DNA of 64,000 bases from MFWN01 sp964594115 (GCA_964594115.1 CAZQLD010000005.1:1-64000); one strand, 5' to 3'. Shown: positions 1 through 8,545, numbered from the stretch's first letter. Numbers and translations: made by a program. The notes: generated by a model not told the origin, from the letters alone.

Positions 1-304
1 GGAATAGTGTCTCAGATTCCTTCTCAGGGCCTCTCCGCTAAGAGCCCTTACTGATTATTGGCTTGTTAGGCATTTACCCCAACAACAACCTAATCAGCCG
101 CAACCCCATCCTTAGACTCGAATTTCAAGGATATTTCATTACAGAAAATATCCCTTATCAAGTATTAGCTTCAGTTTCCCGAAGGTATCCTTGATCTAAG
201 GGTAGGTTAGCTACGTGTTACTGAGCAGTTCGCCCTCTTTCGAGAGACTTGCATGTCTAAATGCAGGCCAGATAGCCGCAGCCGCCAGCAGGATAAACTG
301 GATT
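1..304 (-). rRNA. rrs: 16S ribosomal RNA, 5' part (runs off the window start)
   Basis: Read on the minus strand, this is the first ~300 nt of an archaeal 16S rRNA. Landmarks are the ATCCTGCTGG element at the 5' end, the GCATTTAGACATGCAAGTC segment, and the AGTAACACGTAGCTAACCTACC and GGGAAACTGAAGCTAATAC blocks. The rest of the gene lies outside the window. The 5' terminus reads CCAGTTTATCCTGC where most archaea have GGTTGATCCTGC, so a common archaeal forward primer would mismatch. The mature 5' end is placed by similarity and could be off by a few bases. Confidence 0.95.
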
Positions 305-504
305 TATAAAAATATGGTTTAACCATATAACACACTTTATCCTCCTATTGTTTTAGCCATTTTTTGGTCAAACTTGTTTTTAAAAAGTTTGGAATTAACG
401 AGAAAAATTACTAGAACATTGCCTGTACATCATACCCTAACCTTGAGTATTTATTAAGGCACTCATTCTAGTTAACATTTTATAAAAATTAACATTTTAG
501 TAGA

Positions 505-520
505 TTTATAAAGGTTTCGG
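505..520 (-). promoter_or_regulatory. Probable rRNA promoter (BRE plus TATA box)
   Basis: The minus strand reads CCGAAACC followed by TTTATAAA, an almost ideal archaeal BRE/TATA pair. Transcription would start about 25 nt downstream (near 480), giving a leader of roughly 175 nt before 16S. A second AT-rich TATA-like stretch sits at 478-490. The leader contains an inverted repeat (CAAACTT/AAGTTTG, about 369-390) and a near-perfect palindrome TATGGTTTAACCATA at 313-327 just before the mature 16S end, plausible rRNA-processing structures. Confidence 0.7.
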
Positions 521-537
521 TAAAAATTATACGATAA

Positions 538-984
538 TTACATACATACCCAAGCACATTTATTGTCTTTAATCTGCCACTCACCAGCACATGCTATATG
601 GGCAATTCCATTTTCTGCTGCCCATCTGTCACAACACTCTTGAAGATGAACAAGAGCCACTCCTGCACATCCTCCAATTAAAGGTTGATCAGGAGGATTC
701 TCATCAGAAACAGGTTCATTTTGTTCATCTCCACAATCTATTATTGAACCATCAAAATCAGGAGCATGCCATAAAGAGCTTCTTCCTGCGCTTTCATAAA
801 CCCAGTTATCTGGGGTGCCTGGCTTTTTCTGATTATAAAAACCATAATACGCCTTACAGCTTAATTCTTCTTCACTTATCTGAGGGGCATCTCCAGAATA
901 AGGATAATAATATTTATAATAAACTGCTCCAGCCGCAAGAACAACTCCTAAAATTACAATTAAAATAATATATAGCTTTTTCAT
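538..984 (-). CDS. Small membrane-anchored cysteine-rich protein, unknown function
   Basis: 148 residues. An N-terminal hydrophobic segment (about residues 4-22) after MKK is a signal anchor, followed by an extracytoplasmic domain with eight cysteines (including a CC pair) spread over the C-terminal two thirds, suggesting a disulfide-stabilised secreted domain. No catalytic motif is recognised. It lies upstream of the 16S promoter, on the same strand, and ends only about 18 bp before the BRE. Function unknown; the reading frame is convincing because of the clear signal anchor and ordered Cys spacing. Confidence 0.75.
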   Translation of the reverse strand: MKKLYIILIVILGVVLAAGAVYYKYYYPYSGDAPQISEEELSCKAYYGFYNQKKPGTPDNWVYESAGRSSLWHAPDFDGSIIDCGDEQNEPVSDENPPDQPLIGGCAGVALVHLQECCDRWAAENGIAHIACAGEWQIKDNKCAWVCM

Positions 985-1090
985 AATATATAATAGAAAA
1001 GCTATTTTATAAATACATCGATAGGTTCGAGAAAGATTGAAGTTAAGACATTACAATAATCTTTTTATAGTCTTAAAAATCTATCAAACA

Positions 1091-1669
1091 ATGTATAATG
1101 TAAGATTAGTTATCGGAGATTTTTTTGAACAAAAAGTCATGCAGTTATTTAATCTAAATAGAACAGATATACATTCTAAAGGAATTTTTCCAGATTTAAC
1201 CTCAAAAGATTATTCTTTTTGCGTAGAAGTAAAATCATCTTCTTATAGTAATGGTGGTGTAATCAAAGAAAAACAATTATATGCTTTTGATGATATTATA
1301 AATTCAAGACGCTTCTATGCTTTTGTTTATCACTCAATTAGAAGAGATATTCAAAAAAAATACCCCACAGAAAAACAACTAAGAAAAGCCTTAGATTTAA
1401 GATCTTTATTTTTATTCCCATTCAGTATTGCAAAAGCTCATTTCGAAAATTCTCAAAAAAGAAACTATCTAACAAATGATTATTTTGTACAATTAAAAGA
1501 ATCTTCAGCAAAAAATATATTTGAAAAAGATTCTTTAGCATGGCAACATTTGGAACTGGATTCAAAAAAATACGAGAGATCTCGCCCGCATGAAAAAGTT
1601 CACATATTAACCAAGAAAGGAAATCTCAAAAAACAAATACTCTCTTCATTTAATCCTAACCTTCTTTAA
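1091..1669 (+). CDS. PD-(D/E)XK nuclease-like protein (putative)
   Basis: 192 residues from the ATG at 1091. An upstream TTG at 1037 would add 18 residues, but a TATA-like TTTTTATAG near 1060 would place transcription start almost on the 1091 ATG, fitting a leaderless gene. Motifs: a GIFPDL segment, then a beta-strand CVEVKSS and a downstream helix EKQLYAF, the D...ExK...Q/Y layout of restriction-endonuclease-fold enzymes. The C-terminal half is Lys-rich without a recognised domain. It converges on rps2 with a 5-bp gap. A nuclease role is inferred from the motif only. Confidence 0.5.
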   Translation: MYNVRLVIGDFFEQKVMQLFNLNRTDIHSKGIFPDLTSKDYSFCVEVKSSSYSNGGVIKEKQLYAFDDIINSRRFYAFVYHSIRRDIQKKYPTEKQLRKALDLRSLFLFPFSIAKAHFENSQKRNYLTNDYFVQLKESSAKNIFEKDSLAWQHLELDSKKYERSRPHEKVHILTKKGNLKKQILSSFNPNLL

Positions 1670-1674
1670 TAATC

Positions 1675-2472
1675 TTAAACCCCTTCTTTAGCACCTTTTT
1701 CAACTTTTTTCTTTTCTTCTAATTCACCAGTAAAATCTTCTATATTTAACTTTGCCTTTTCTCCTTTTGCTTTTAAATATTCTTTAGCAAGCAGATATAA
1801 GATTAATCCAATTGGTTTTGCTGCTTTATTATTGCAGGGAACTATCTTAGTTATCCCTCTTGTTAGATTATTTGTGTCACATAGTCCAATTACAGGTCTT
1901 TTAACTCTAATAGCATCATTTAAAGCATTTTTATCAAGCCAAGGGTCACATATTATAACAAGTTCTGTTTCAAAAAAATCAGCTAATTGGGAATTTGTTA
2001 TAATCCCTGCAGGATATTTTTTTGTAAAAACCCTGATTCCAGTAACTTCAGAAAATTTTTTAGCTGCTTTCCATCCAACCTCTCTTTTGCACGCTAAAAA
2101 AATATTTTTTGGTGTGAAATCTTTTAAAAATTCAACAGCTTCTTTTAGTTTCTCATCTATTGAGTGTGTGTTCAATACAGCCAATCCGTCAGCTCTTCTC
2201 TTATAAACAAACTGCCTCATATTAGGTGTTACAGCCCTGGTTCCGAGATGAGCACTATATTTAACATAATCATCTAAAGGAAAAAGAGTTTTCTTAGATC
2301 TTTCTGTTTTTTTATCAATTACCTCTTCTTTCACATCTTTTTTTTCAACTTTTTCTTCTTTTTCCATTTCTGCCTCTAGTTTTTTAGCTTTTTCTTTAAT
2401 TTCTTCAATTTTTTTAGCTTTCTCTACTTCTAGTTTCTCTTTTTTATCTTCAGTTTTTTTCTTTCTAGGCAT
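1675..2472 (-). CDS. rps2: 30S ribosomal protein uS2 with a charged N-terminal extension
   Basis: 265 residues. The core from about residue 63 (LFPLDDYVKYSAHLGTRAVTPNM) through the conserved YPAGIITN and IGLCDTNN segments to LAKEYLKAKG is typical archaeal uS2, a structural protein of the small subunit. The first ~60 residues are a Lys/Glu-rich stretch predicted to be helical or coiled coil, absent from most archaeal uS2. The C-terminal tail is also charged. It lies downstream of the nucleotidyltransferase and enolase genes on the same strand, so it may share their transcript. Confidence 0.95.
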   Translation of the reverse strand: MPRKKKTEDKKEKLEVEKAKKIEEIKEKAKKLEAEMEKEEKVEKKDVKEEVIDKKTERSKKTLFPLDDYVKYSAHLGTRAVTPNMRQFVYKRRADGLAVLNTHSIDEKLKEAVEFLKDFTPKNIFLACKREVGWKAAKKFSEVTGIRVFTKKYPAGIITNSQLADFFETELVIICDPWLDKNALNDAIRVKRPVIGLCDTNNLTRGITKIVPCNNKAAKPIGLILYLLAKEYLKAKGEKAKLNIEDFTGELEEKKKVEKGAKEGV

Positions 2473-2502
2473 TTTATGATGGAATTTTTAGAAGAAGTTG
2501 AT

Positions 2503-3204
2503 TTATAAATATTTGGTTTTATAAGTGCTTAACAATTCTTTGTCTATTTTACTTAAAATTTCCAAAGAAGTTTTCTTGTCATAATCTCTAAAGTTCGATT
2601 TCCTTGTTTTTACTTTTCTCTCTAATTCTTTCAAAAAATCTAATTCCTTTTTTGTAAAAAAATTTCTATTTTTCAATAAAACTTTTTTAAATTCCCAAAT
2701 CTTTTTTCTGTTTTTTGTATAATTTAAGAGTGAGAGTCTTTTTCTTATTGATAAGAAGGCCCATTTTAATGCCTTAAACTTTCTTAATCTATTTAAAACA
2801 TTTTTTTCATATCTCATTTTTTTCTTTAAAGCAGAGATATTTGTTTTTTCAAGAGGGCCTTTTTTTCTGAATTTTTCTAAAAATTTATCATATTCTTCTG
2901 TCTTGTATAAAATTTTGCCAGTTTTAGTTAAGGCCATATAACTTGCCCAGTGCTCTGCACCACCCCTTTTAGAAAGATAATTCAACGTACAAAAATAATG
3001 AAGATCTATTCTTTTAAAAATTTTTTTAATTGAAGATTTTCCTTTTTGAACCTTATCTTTAAAGATAATGATTATATCATAATCACTTTCTTTCTTATTA
3101 AAATAATCTAAACCGTATGAACCACAAATCACTACTGCAGCAAGATTATCAAACTTTTTTCTACAATAAAGAATAAATTTTTTCAAATAAGGATCTTTGT
3201 TCAT
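2503..3204 (-). CDS. Nucleotidyltransferase-fold protein (MNT/pol-beta type)
   Basis: 233 residues. Near the N-terminus it has the polymerase-beta superfamily signature GSYGLDYFNKKESDYDI: GS followed by a DxD-type metal motif (SDYD). The rest is a Lys/Arg-rich helical region. I chose the ATG at 3204, one base past the enolase stop; a TTG at 3222 would overlap enolase. The close spacing implies co-transcription with enolase. Substrate unknown: it could modify RNA, protein or small molecules. Confidence 0.7.
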   Translation of the reverse strand: MNKDPYLKKFILYCRKKFDNLAAVVICGSYGLDYFNKKESDYDIIIIFKDKVQKGKSSIKKIFKRIDLHYFCTLNYLSKRGGAEHWASYMALTKTGKILYKTEEYDKFLEKFRKKGPLEKTNISALKKKMRYEKNVLNRLRKFKALKWAFLSIRKRLSLLNYTKNRKKIWEFKKVLLKNRNFFTKKELDFLKELERKVKTRKSNFRDYDKKTSLEILSKIDKELLSTYKTKYL

Positions 3205-3205
3205 T

Positions 3206-4375
3206 TTACAAACTTTTCTCAATCTCTATTATTCTTTTCAACTTAGCCTCTCTTTCTTTGCCAAAAATACCTGTTTTAATAAAATCAGCCCTCCATGCTA
3301 CAGAAAGATCAGCTATAGTGCTATCCAAAGTTTCTCCACTTCTATGAGAAAAAATTATCTTTATTTCCTTTTTATGGCAGAAATCACAAATCTCTTTAAC
3401 TTTTAAAAGAGAACCATTTTGGTTTGGTTTCACAATAAGGGCATTAATACTTTTATTTTGTGTAGCTTTTTTCAGCCTTGTTAAGTTTGTCACAGTTAAG
3501 TCATCTCCAACTATCAAACTATTTGTCTTTTTACTTAGTTCAGAAAAACCATAAAAATCCTCTTGTTCAAGAGGGTCTTCAATATAGGATAAACCATACT
3601 CTCCTGCTAATTCAGTAACATAATTAATTTGTTGTTCTTTATTTAATCTTTGCCTTTCATTTTTATAGTTATAAAATTTTCCTGTATAAAATGTTGAGGC
3701 AGCTAGGTCTATCCCTACATCTATCCATTCTCCAAATTGTTTTTTAATAGTATGTTGAATAATGCTCATTATTCCCAGTATTTTTTCATTACTAAGGGAG
3801 GTATGCCAAGCACCTTCATCACTAATTTTACTTGCATCTAAAAGTTCACAAGCTATCCTATAAGCCTGTTTATTAATAAAAACCCTATCAAAAAAATTCT
3901 TAGCTCTGCTTATAAATAAAAACTCCTGAAAGTCTGCTTTTTTTCCTTTTGTAGGGCCGTGTACCCCTCCACCAATAGCATTACCAACTGGCAAAGGGAG
4001 CTTTTTTAGATTCCCTTTTGAAAGAAACTGCCATAATTCTTTTCCTTGTTCAGCTGCGAGAGCCTTCAAGATTGAAGATTCCAGAGCAAATAAACTATTA
4101 GCACCTATTTTCATTTCAACAAGCCCTTCTACGTCTTTTAAATCCTGAAATTTTCCCAGATTTAAGCTGTTAAGATCTTCTAGCTTTAGGCTTTTAATAA
4201 AATCAATATCATGTTGCACATTTATTACATAAGGTCTAGCCTCAAACCTTCCTCTGCTTTTGCCACTTGGTGCACTTGAAATAAAAACCCCTTTATCAGT
4301 TTCTATAGAAATCTCTATAGTAGGCTCCCTCCTAGAATTCAGTATTCTTTTTGCACCAATCTTTTGTATTTTCAT
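3206..4375 (-). CDS. eno: Enolase (divergent)
   Basis: 389 residues, somewhat shorter than usual (~410-430). Enolase converts 2-phosphoglycerate to phosphoenolpyruvate. Conserved features: the SAPSGKSRG loop (usually SGAS), H139 in GGGVHG, E151 in FQEF, the IEDPLEQEDF metal motif (D267), GDDL (D291/D292), K316 in IVKPNQNGS and the SHRSGET loop. The segment usually AASEF, carrying a catalytic glutamate (Glu211 in yeast), reads AASTF here (T228). A TATA-like TTTATAAAA near 4411-4420 lies 36-45 bp upstream of the ATG. Fold assignment is firm; catalytic competence is less certain. Confidence 0.85.
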   Translation of the reverse strand: MKIQKIGAKRILNSRREPTIEISIETDKGVFISSAPSGKSRGRFEARPYVINVQHDIDFIKSLKLEDLNSLNLGKFQDLKDVEGLVEMKIGANSLFALESSILKALAAEQGKELWQFLSKGNLKKLPLPVGNAIGGGVHGPTKGKKADFQEFLFISRAKNFFDRVFINKQAYRIACELLDASKISDEGAWHTSLSNEKILGIMSIIQHTIKKQFGEWIDVGIDLAASTFYTGKFYNYKNERQRLNKEQQINYVTELAGEYGLSYIEDPLEQEDFYGFSELSKKTNSLIVGDDLTVTNLTRLKKATQNKSINALIVKPNQNGSLLKVKEICDFCHKKEIKIIFSHRSGETLDSTIADLSVAWRADFIKTGIFGKEREAKLKRIIEIEKSL

Positions 4376-4475
4376 GAAAATACGAGGGAAAAAGGGTTTT
4401 TAAGGTTTTATAAAGAATCTATTAATATATACTCTATAAGATAAATTCTTTTAAATTTACAATTAATATGCATTT

Positions 4476-5450
4476 ATGACCGTAATTGTAGGATTAGAAA
4501 CTACTGTAGGGGAAAAGGCAGTCGTTGTTGGTTCTGATAGATCGATTGTTAGCGACGACAGATTAATTAGGGGTTGCATAAATCATATTGTAAAAAATCC
4601 TTATCATTCCATATCTAATTTTTTTCATTTTCTTCAAGAAAAAGGTCTTGATAAAGTAAAACTCAGCCCTACAAGAAAAATTCAAACTTCTGATGATAAA
4701 AGGGTATTGGCACATACAGGAAGTTCTGAAGAGTCACATAATCAAATTAGTAAGCTTCTTCTTAAAACTGAGGATTTTTTAAAAGAAGACTCTCTTTTAA
4801 AACAAATACTTTTTCCAATAGGATGTTCAAAAGAATTAGCAAATGAATATTTAAGAATTTATAAAAGACATTTTAATATAGATCAAAGATTGTGTGCCAA
4901 GCATATTCCAGAAATAAGGAGGATTTTTGATATTCATACTGCGAAATTAAGAACAGTTAATGCAGGGCCTTTTAGCATAGCGCTTTGGGACAGAAATTAT
5001 CATCCAGTACTCAGTGAATATTTATTCGCAAAGTTATTTGAGGGAGAACCTAAATTATTTGAAATTACCAAAACAGGAGTCGTAACAACAAGACAATATT
5101 TTGTAAAGGGCAGTGGAAGACCCTATGCCTTTCAACATATAAGGTATCGTTTAGAGACTTCTGAGTTCCCTTTTTTATATGCATCAGAAACTGGAATTGA
5201 AAAACCTGTTGATTTAGAAATGGCAGTTAAAGTAGTTAGAGAATCAATAGAATATGCGAATTATTGCAGTCCTTTTTGCAAGGGATTTGATTATGCTATT
5301 TTCACAAGAGACAAAATTGAAGAACACTTTAGTAATGAAAAATTTTCTTATGAACTCAACATAATTGATTTAATTGATAAAAGATTAAATGAATTACTTA
5401 AAGAACAAAACAATCTTAAAAAAATTAAAGCGCGTTATTTAACTAATTAA
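4476..5450 (+). CDS. Divergent proteasome-beta-like Ntn hydrolase
   Basis: 324 residues. The N-terminus MTVIVGL plus the GSDR segment and a later RKIQTSDDKRVLAHTGSSEE match the proteasome beta order Thr1, Asp17 and Lys33 (here T2 after Met removal, D21, K68), but with ~35 extra residues between D21 and K68. Later, KGSGRPYAFQ resembles the GSGSP block and FDYAIFTRD resembles the IDVAVITR end. The Asp166/Ser169 positions appear replaced. There is no propeptide beyond Met1. TATA-like TTTTAAATTT at 4450 suggests a leaderless ATG at 4476. It ends convergent with rpoK (4-bp overlap). Peptidase activity is inferred. Confidence 0.6.
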   Translation: MTVIVGLETTVGEKAVVVGSDRSIVSDDRLIRGCINHIVKNPYHSISNFFHFLQEKGLDKVKLSPTRKIQTSDDKRVLAHTGSSEESHNQISKLLLKTEDFLKEDSLLKQILFPIGCSKELANEYLRIYKRHFNIDQRLCAKHIPEIRRIFDIHTAKLRTVNAGPFSIALWDRNYHPVLSEYLFAKLFEGEPKLFEITKTGVVTTRQYFVKGSGRPYAFQHIRYRLETSEFPFLYASETGIEKPVDLEMAVKVVRESIEYANYCSPFCKGFDYAIFTRDKIEEHFSNEKFSYELNIIDLIDKRLNELLKEQNNLKKIKARYLTN

Positions 5451-5881
5451 ATTCCCTCTTCAACTCCACCTACAGATTCTTCAATCTCATCTTCTGGCCT
5501 TGCCAGCTCCATGATTTCACCTTCTTCTTTTATCTTTTTAACTTCAATTTTCTTTTTCTGCTCGATTTTTTTATCTTCTGCTTCAGCTTCTTTCTTCATT
5601 TCCTCTTCCTTCTTTTTTTCTATTTCTTCTGCTTCTTCTTTACTTATTTTTTGTATTTCTTCTTTTCCTCTTAAAGGAAAAGGCCTTTTGACTGTTATTG
5701 GTAGTACTTCTCCTTCAAATTCAAGTTCAGCAATTTTTAGAACATCATAATTAATTTCTTCTAATTTTTTCTTATCTATTTTTAAGAGTACAGGAGCATC
5801 CATTGCTAATTGGAGAGCTCTGGCTCCTAGAATTCTTGCAATTTCATACTTTGTAAACTTTTCTTGCATTTTTTCTATCAT
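5447..5881 (-). CDS. rpoK: RNA polymerase subunit K (Rpb6/omega type) with charged tail
   Basis: 144 residues. The first ~70 contain the RpoK signature FTKYEIARILGARALQLAMD and the IAELEFEGEVLPITVKRPFP end, the subunit that helps assemble RNA polymerase. Archaeal RpoK usually stops near there; this one continues for ~75 Lys/Glu-rich residues. It is the last gene of the exosome superoperon, one base after the unknown 132-residue gene. Confidence 0.92.
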   Translation of the reverse strand: MIEKMQEKFTKYEIARILGARALQLAMDAPVLLKIDKKKLEEINYDVLKIAELEFEGEVLPITVKRPFPLRGKEEIQKISKEEAEEIEKKKEEEMKKEAEAEDKKIEQKKKIEVKKIKEEGEIMELARPEDEIEESVGGVEEGI

Positions 5882-5882
5882 T

Positions 5883-6281
5883 TTAAACTAATGCTCCTGA
5901 CATTTCATAATTATGTGTGGCTTCCAAATCTGAGACATTGAGTTCAGGATAAAGAGCAGCCATTCCATTTTTAAATCCAAGTTCTGCCAACATTTGTGCT
6001 CTTTTTAAACCATTACTATATCCTCCAATAGCCAAGACTCTTTCATATCCCTCTTGAGTTAATTTTTCTAGCATAAAGTGTTTAGACTTTGACAAACTTA
6101 CTTTATAAGGTATAAAGTTTGAGGGTGCAATACCTAATCTTTTAATTAATGTAATAAACTCTACTGGGTTTTTTAAAATATCAATTACTTTTGTTTTTCC
6201 TTCAATACCTTCCTTAGCACTCTCTCTTACACCTAGTCCCCCTAATGCACTTGCAAATTTTTTTGAAAACACTGTTTCCAT
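5883..6281 (-). CDS. Conserved-looking small protein of unknown function in exosome operon
   Basis: 132 residues, soluble, no signal peptide or membrane segment. I do not recognise a domain; a central IKRLGIAPSNFIPYKVSLSKSKHF and a Gly-rich AIGGYSNGLKRAQMLAELGFKNGM are its most distinctive blocks. It sits 11 bp downstream of rrp42 and 1 bp upstream of rpoK, a slot where many archaea carry ribosomal protein eL43 or rpoP. Tight operon packing suggests a role with RNA or transcription, but this is inference from position. Confidence 0.7.
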   Translation of the reverse strand: METVFSKKFASALGGLGVRESAKEGIEGKTKVIDILKNPVEFITLIKRLGIAPSNFIPYKVSLSKSKHFMLEKLTQEGYERVLAIGGYSNGLKRAQMLAELGFKNGMAALYPELNVSDLEATHNYEMSGALV

Positions 6282-6292
6282 CTTAATTTTCT

Positions 6293-7123
6293 TTATTTCT
6301 TTGCTTTTAAATTTTTTTCTATTTTATCAAAAAGCTCTTTTTCAATTTCTTTATATTTTTTTTCAGCAGCATCTATTATTTTTATGATTTCTTCTTGTGA
6401 AAAAGGAACCTCTCCGCCTTTTTGCATAGCATTGACCATGATTTCTTTTTTGCCATGCGATAAAGCTATACTGAGTCTTGTATCACTAGCCTCTTCCTCT
6501 TCTCTAGAAGGGTCTAAAATAATTGCTTTTCCTATCTTATGGAAAGTAAAGGTTATTGGAATATCTTTTGTTAAAGGAAGCTTTTTAGTTGTAAGTTCAC
6601 CAAAAACAACTTTCTCTTGTTTTTCATCATATTTTGGAATTTTTGCATTTAGTAAAGCAGTAATTGCAGCTAGAGCGCCTGCGTCTAAAAGATTACCATC
6701 ATCATTTATAGAGTATAAATCAATAAAGACAGTCCATACTTTTTCTCCTTTTTTTACACATAATTTTTTAAAATCAATTAAACCACTCTCTCTTATTCCC
6801 CTATCTATAATCCTTGCTGTTTCTATGGCATTTATTCTTGGTGGCCCGTATTCAAAATTTTCAGAACTTAAAGGAAGAAGTTCCATTGTAGTCATCATTG
6901 TTCCTTCATCTTCATGATCTGGATAGGGTTCTCCAAGGCCCATTTTAACACCTGCAATAACCTCTGTATCTCCCATTTTGACTCTTGCGCTTCCTTCAGC
7001 ATTATTACTTACACAGGGCTCAATTTCTATATTTCTATGGTCCAAAAGCTTTCTTCCATCAAATCTTTTTCCAGCTTCTAAATAATCTTTTATTCTTTTT
7101 TTTGTTAAGTTTGGAACATCCAT
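6293..7123 (-). CDS. rrp42: Exosome core subunit Rrp42
   Basis: 276 residues, the family's usual length. RNase PH-fold protein: GKRFDGR near the N-terminus, a PYPDHEDEGTMMTTMELLPL block, the DLYSINDDGNLLDAGALAAITALLNA helix and an ILDPSREEEEASD segment. Rrp42 forms the hexameric ring with Rrp41; it is structural and contributes to the RNA-binding site. It follows rrp41 after one base, so translation is probably coupled. Confidence 0.95.
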   Translation of the reverse strand: MDVPNLTKKRIKDYLEAGKRFDGRKLLDHRNIEIEPCVSNNAEGSARVKMGDTEVIAGVKMGLGEPYPDHEDEGTMMTTMELLPLSSENFEYGPPRINAIETARIIDRGIRESGLIDFKKLCVKKGEKVWTVFIDLYSINDDGNLLDAGALAAITALLNAKIPKYDEKQEKVVFGELTTKKLPLTKDIPITFTFHKIGKAIILDPSREEEEASDTRLSIALSHGKKEIMVNAMQKGGEVPFSQEEIIKIIDAAEKKYKEIEKELFDKIEKNLKAKK

Positions 7124-7124
7124 T

Positions 7125-7826
7125 TTATTCTCCTTTAACCTCTTTTAATGTTTTTTTCTGTAATTCATAAACTTTTTCACAAGCTTTTTTTCCAGCCTCA
7201 ATAATTTCTTTTAATTTTTTAGTCTGGGCTTTACCATCCAACTGAAGAAGGGTTATTTTTCCGCTTTCACTTAAAAAAGCTAGAGGTATATCAGTTGAGC
7301 CCTCTCCCTCTTTATAATCCTCTTCTTCTTTAATTAAATCAATAACTATTTTATCATCCACTTTTCCAATAGAAACTGCAGAGACAAGTTCTTTCATAGG
7401 AACCCCTGCATGGGCTAGAGCCAAAGCAGCAGCATTTATTCCAGCACATCTTGTAGATGCATTAGCTTGCAATATGACAATATGAACATCTACTACTGTA
7501 TTTTGAAAATTATCTATTTTTAATGCTGGAGCAAGAGCCCATTCTGTAACCTTGCTAATCTCTTGACCTCTTCTAGAAGGTCCAGGCCTTTTTCTTTCAT
7601 TTACAGAAAAAGAAATCATATCATAATTCACTCTCAAAACTCCTTTTTCAGGGTCTTGTAAATGTTGAGGATGTAGTGGTTTAGGGCCATAAACAGAAGC
7701 TATAGCTATTGTATCTCCAAAAGCAAATAAAGCTGAACCATCTGCTCTTGGAACAACCCCTACTTTAGCTTTCATTTCTCTCATTTCATCAAATTTTCTT
7801 CCATCTGGTCTTTTTGTGAATGCCAC
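7125..7826 (-). CDS. rrp41: Exosome catalytic subunit Rrp41
   Basis: 233 residues. RNase PH-type catalytic subunit that degrades RNA 3'-to-5' phosphorolytically. Diagnostic: RPDGRKFDEMREM at the start, FSVNERKRPGPSRRGQEISK for RNA/phosphate contacts, LQANASTRCAGINAAALALAHAGVPM, and a DIPLAF segment that carries the catalytic acid region. Its spacing to rrp4 and rrp42 is one base each. Confidence 0.96.
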   Translation of the reverse strand: MAFTKRPDGRKFDEMREMKAKVGVVPRADGSALFAFGDTIAIASVYGPKPLHPQHLQDPEKGVLRVNYDMISFSVNERKRPGPSRRGQEISKVTEWALAPALKIDNFQNTVVDVHIVILQANASTRCAGINAAALALAHAGVPMKELVSAVSIGKVDDKIVIDLIKEEEDYKEGEGSTDIPLAFLSESGKITLLQLDGKAQTKKLKEIIEAGKKACEKVYELQKKTLKEVKGE

Positions 7827-7827
7827 C

Positions 7828-8544
7828 TTACTTTTCCTCCTTTGATTTTTTATTTTTTTCCAGCCATTCTTTTGTTTTTTCAGTTAATCCTTCAATAAAA
7901 GATTTTTCTGTAACAAACAAAATAGCTTTTTTTGCAAAAAGTTCATTTTCTATTTTATTTCCTCTAATCCATATTATCCCATTCTGTCCTACAGTAATAT
8001 CACAATTTGACTCTTTTTTAATTAAATTAATCATGCTTCCTTCCTTCCCAATAACTCTTGGAACTTTATTGCTGTTAATATGTATAATTATTCCTCCCTC
8101 TAGCTTGCCTAAATTTCTTCCTTTAGCAGTTAGATCAATCCCTTTTCTTTTTACACTTAAAACCTTAACTGCTATCATGTCTCCAATACTGTAACATTCT
8201 GAAAGGTCATTTTTATTTACAAATTTTGAGCATTCCATAATTGATAAAAAAGATTGATAAGGTGCATTTGTATCTATAATCCATCCATTAAATGTTATAT
8301 CAAGAACTTTTCCAATAACTACATTTCCTTTTCTTGGAATATAAATTCCTGAAAGCGGGATTATTTTCACAAGTCTCCCGGATTTGTCTGCTAAACCAAA
8401 TCTTGATGCTATAATATTCTTGCCCTCTCTTTCTGTCCATTCTCCTGGTAAATAATCTTCTCCAGATACAATAATCTCTCCTGGAACAACAATCTCTCTT
8501 TTCTCTTTTTCATTTTTTTCTTCTTTTTCTTGTTTTGATATCAT
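7828..8544 (-). CDS. rrp4: Exosome RNA-binding cap subunit Rrp4
   Basis: 238 residues from the ATG at 8544; an upstream GTG would overlap SBDS. Domains: N-terminal segment with VVPGEII, an S1 domain around GNVVIGKVLDITFNGWIIDTN, and a KH domain with VPRVIGKEGSMINLIKKES. Rrp4 caps the exosome ring and feeds RNA into the channel. GGAAGAG before the ATG is a plausible ribosome binding site lying inside the SBDS end. Confidence 0.95.
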   Translation of the reverse strand: MISKQEKEEKNEKEKREIVVPGEIIVSGEDYLPGEWTEREGKNIIASRFGLADKSGRLVKIIPLSGIYIPRKGNVVIGKVLDITFNGWIIDTNAPYQSFLSIMECSKFVNKNDLSECYSIGDMIAVKVLSVKRKGIDLTAKGRNLGKLEGGIIIHINSNKVPRVIGKEGSMINLIKKESNCDITVGQNGIIWIRGNKIENELFAKKAILFVTEKSFIEGLTEKTKEWLEKNKKSKEEK

Positions 8545-8545
8545 C

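Noticed and set aside
591..968. 125-residue plus-strand ORF
   Set aside because: It is antisense to the Cys-rich membrane protein, whose frame has a clear signal anchor.
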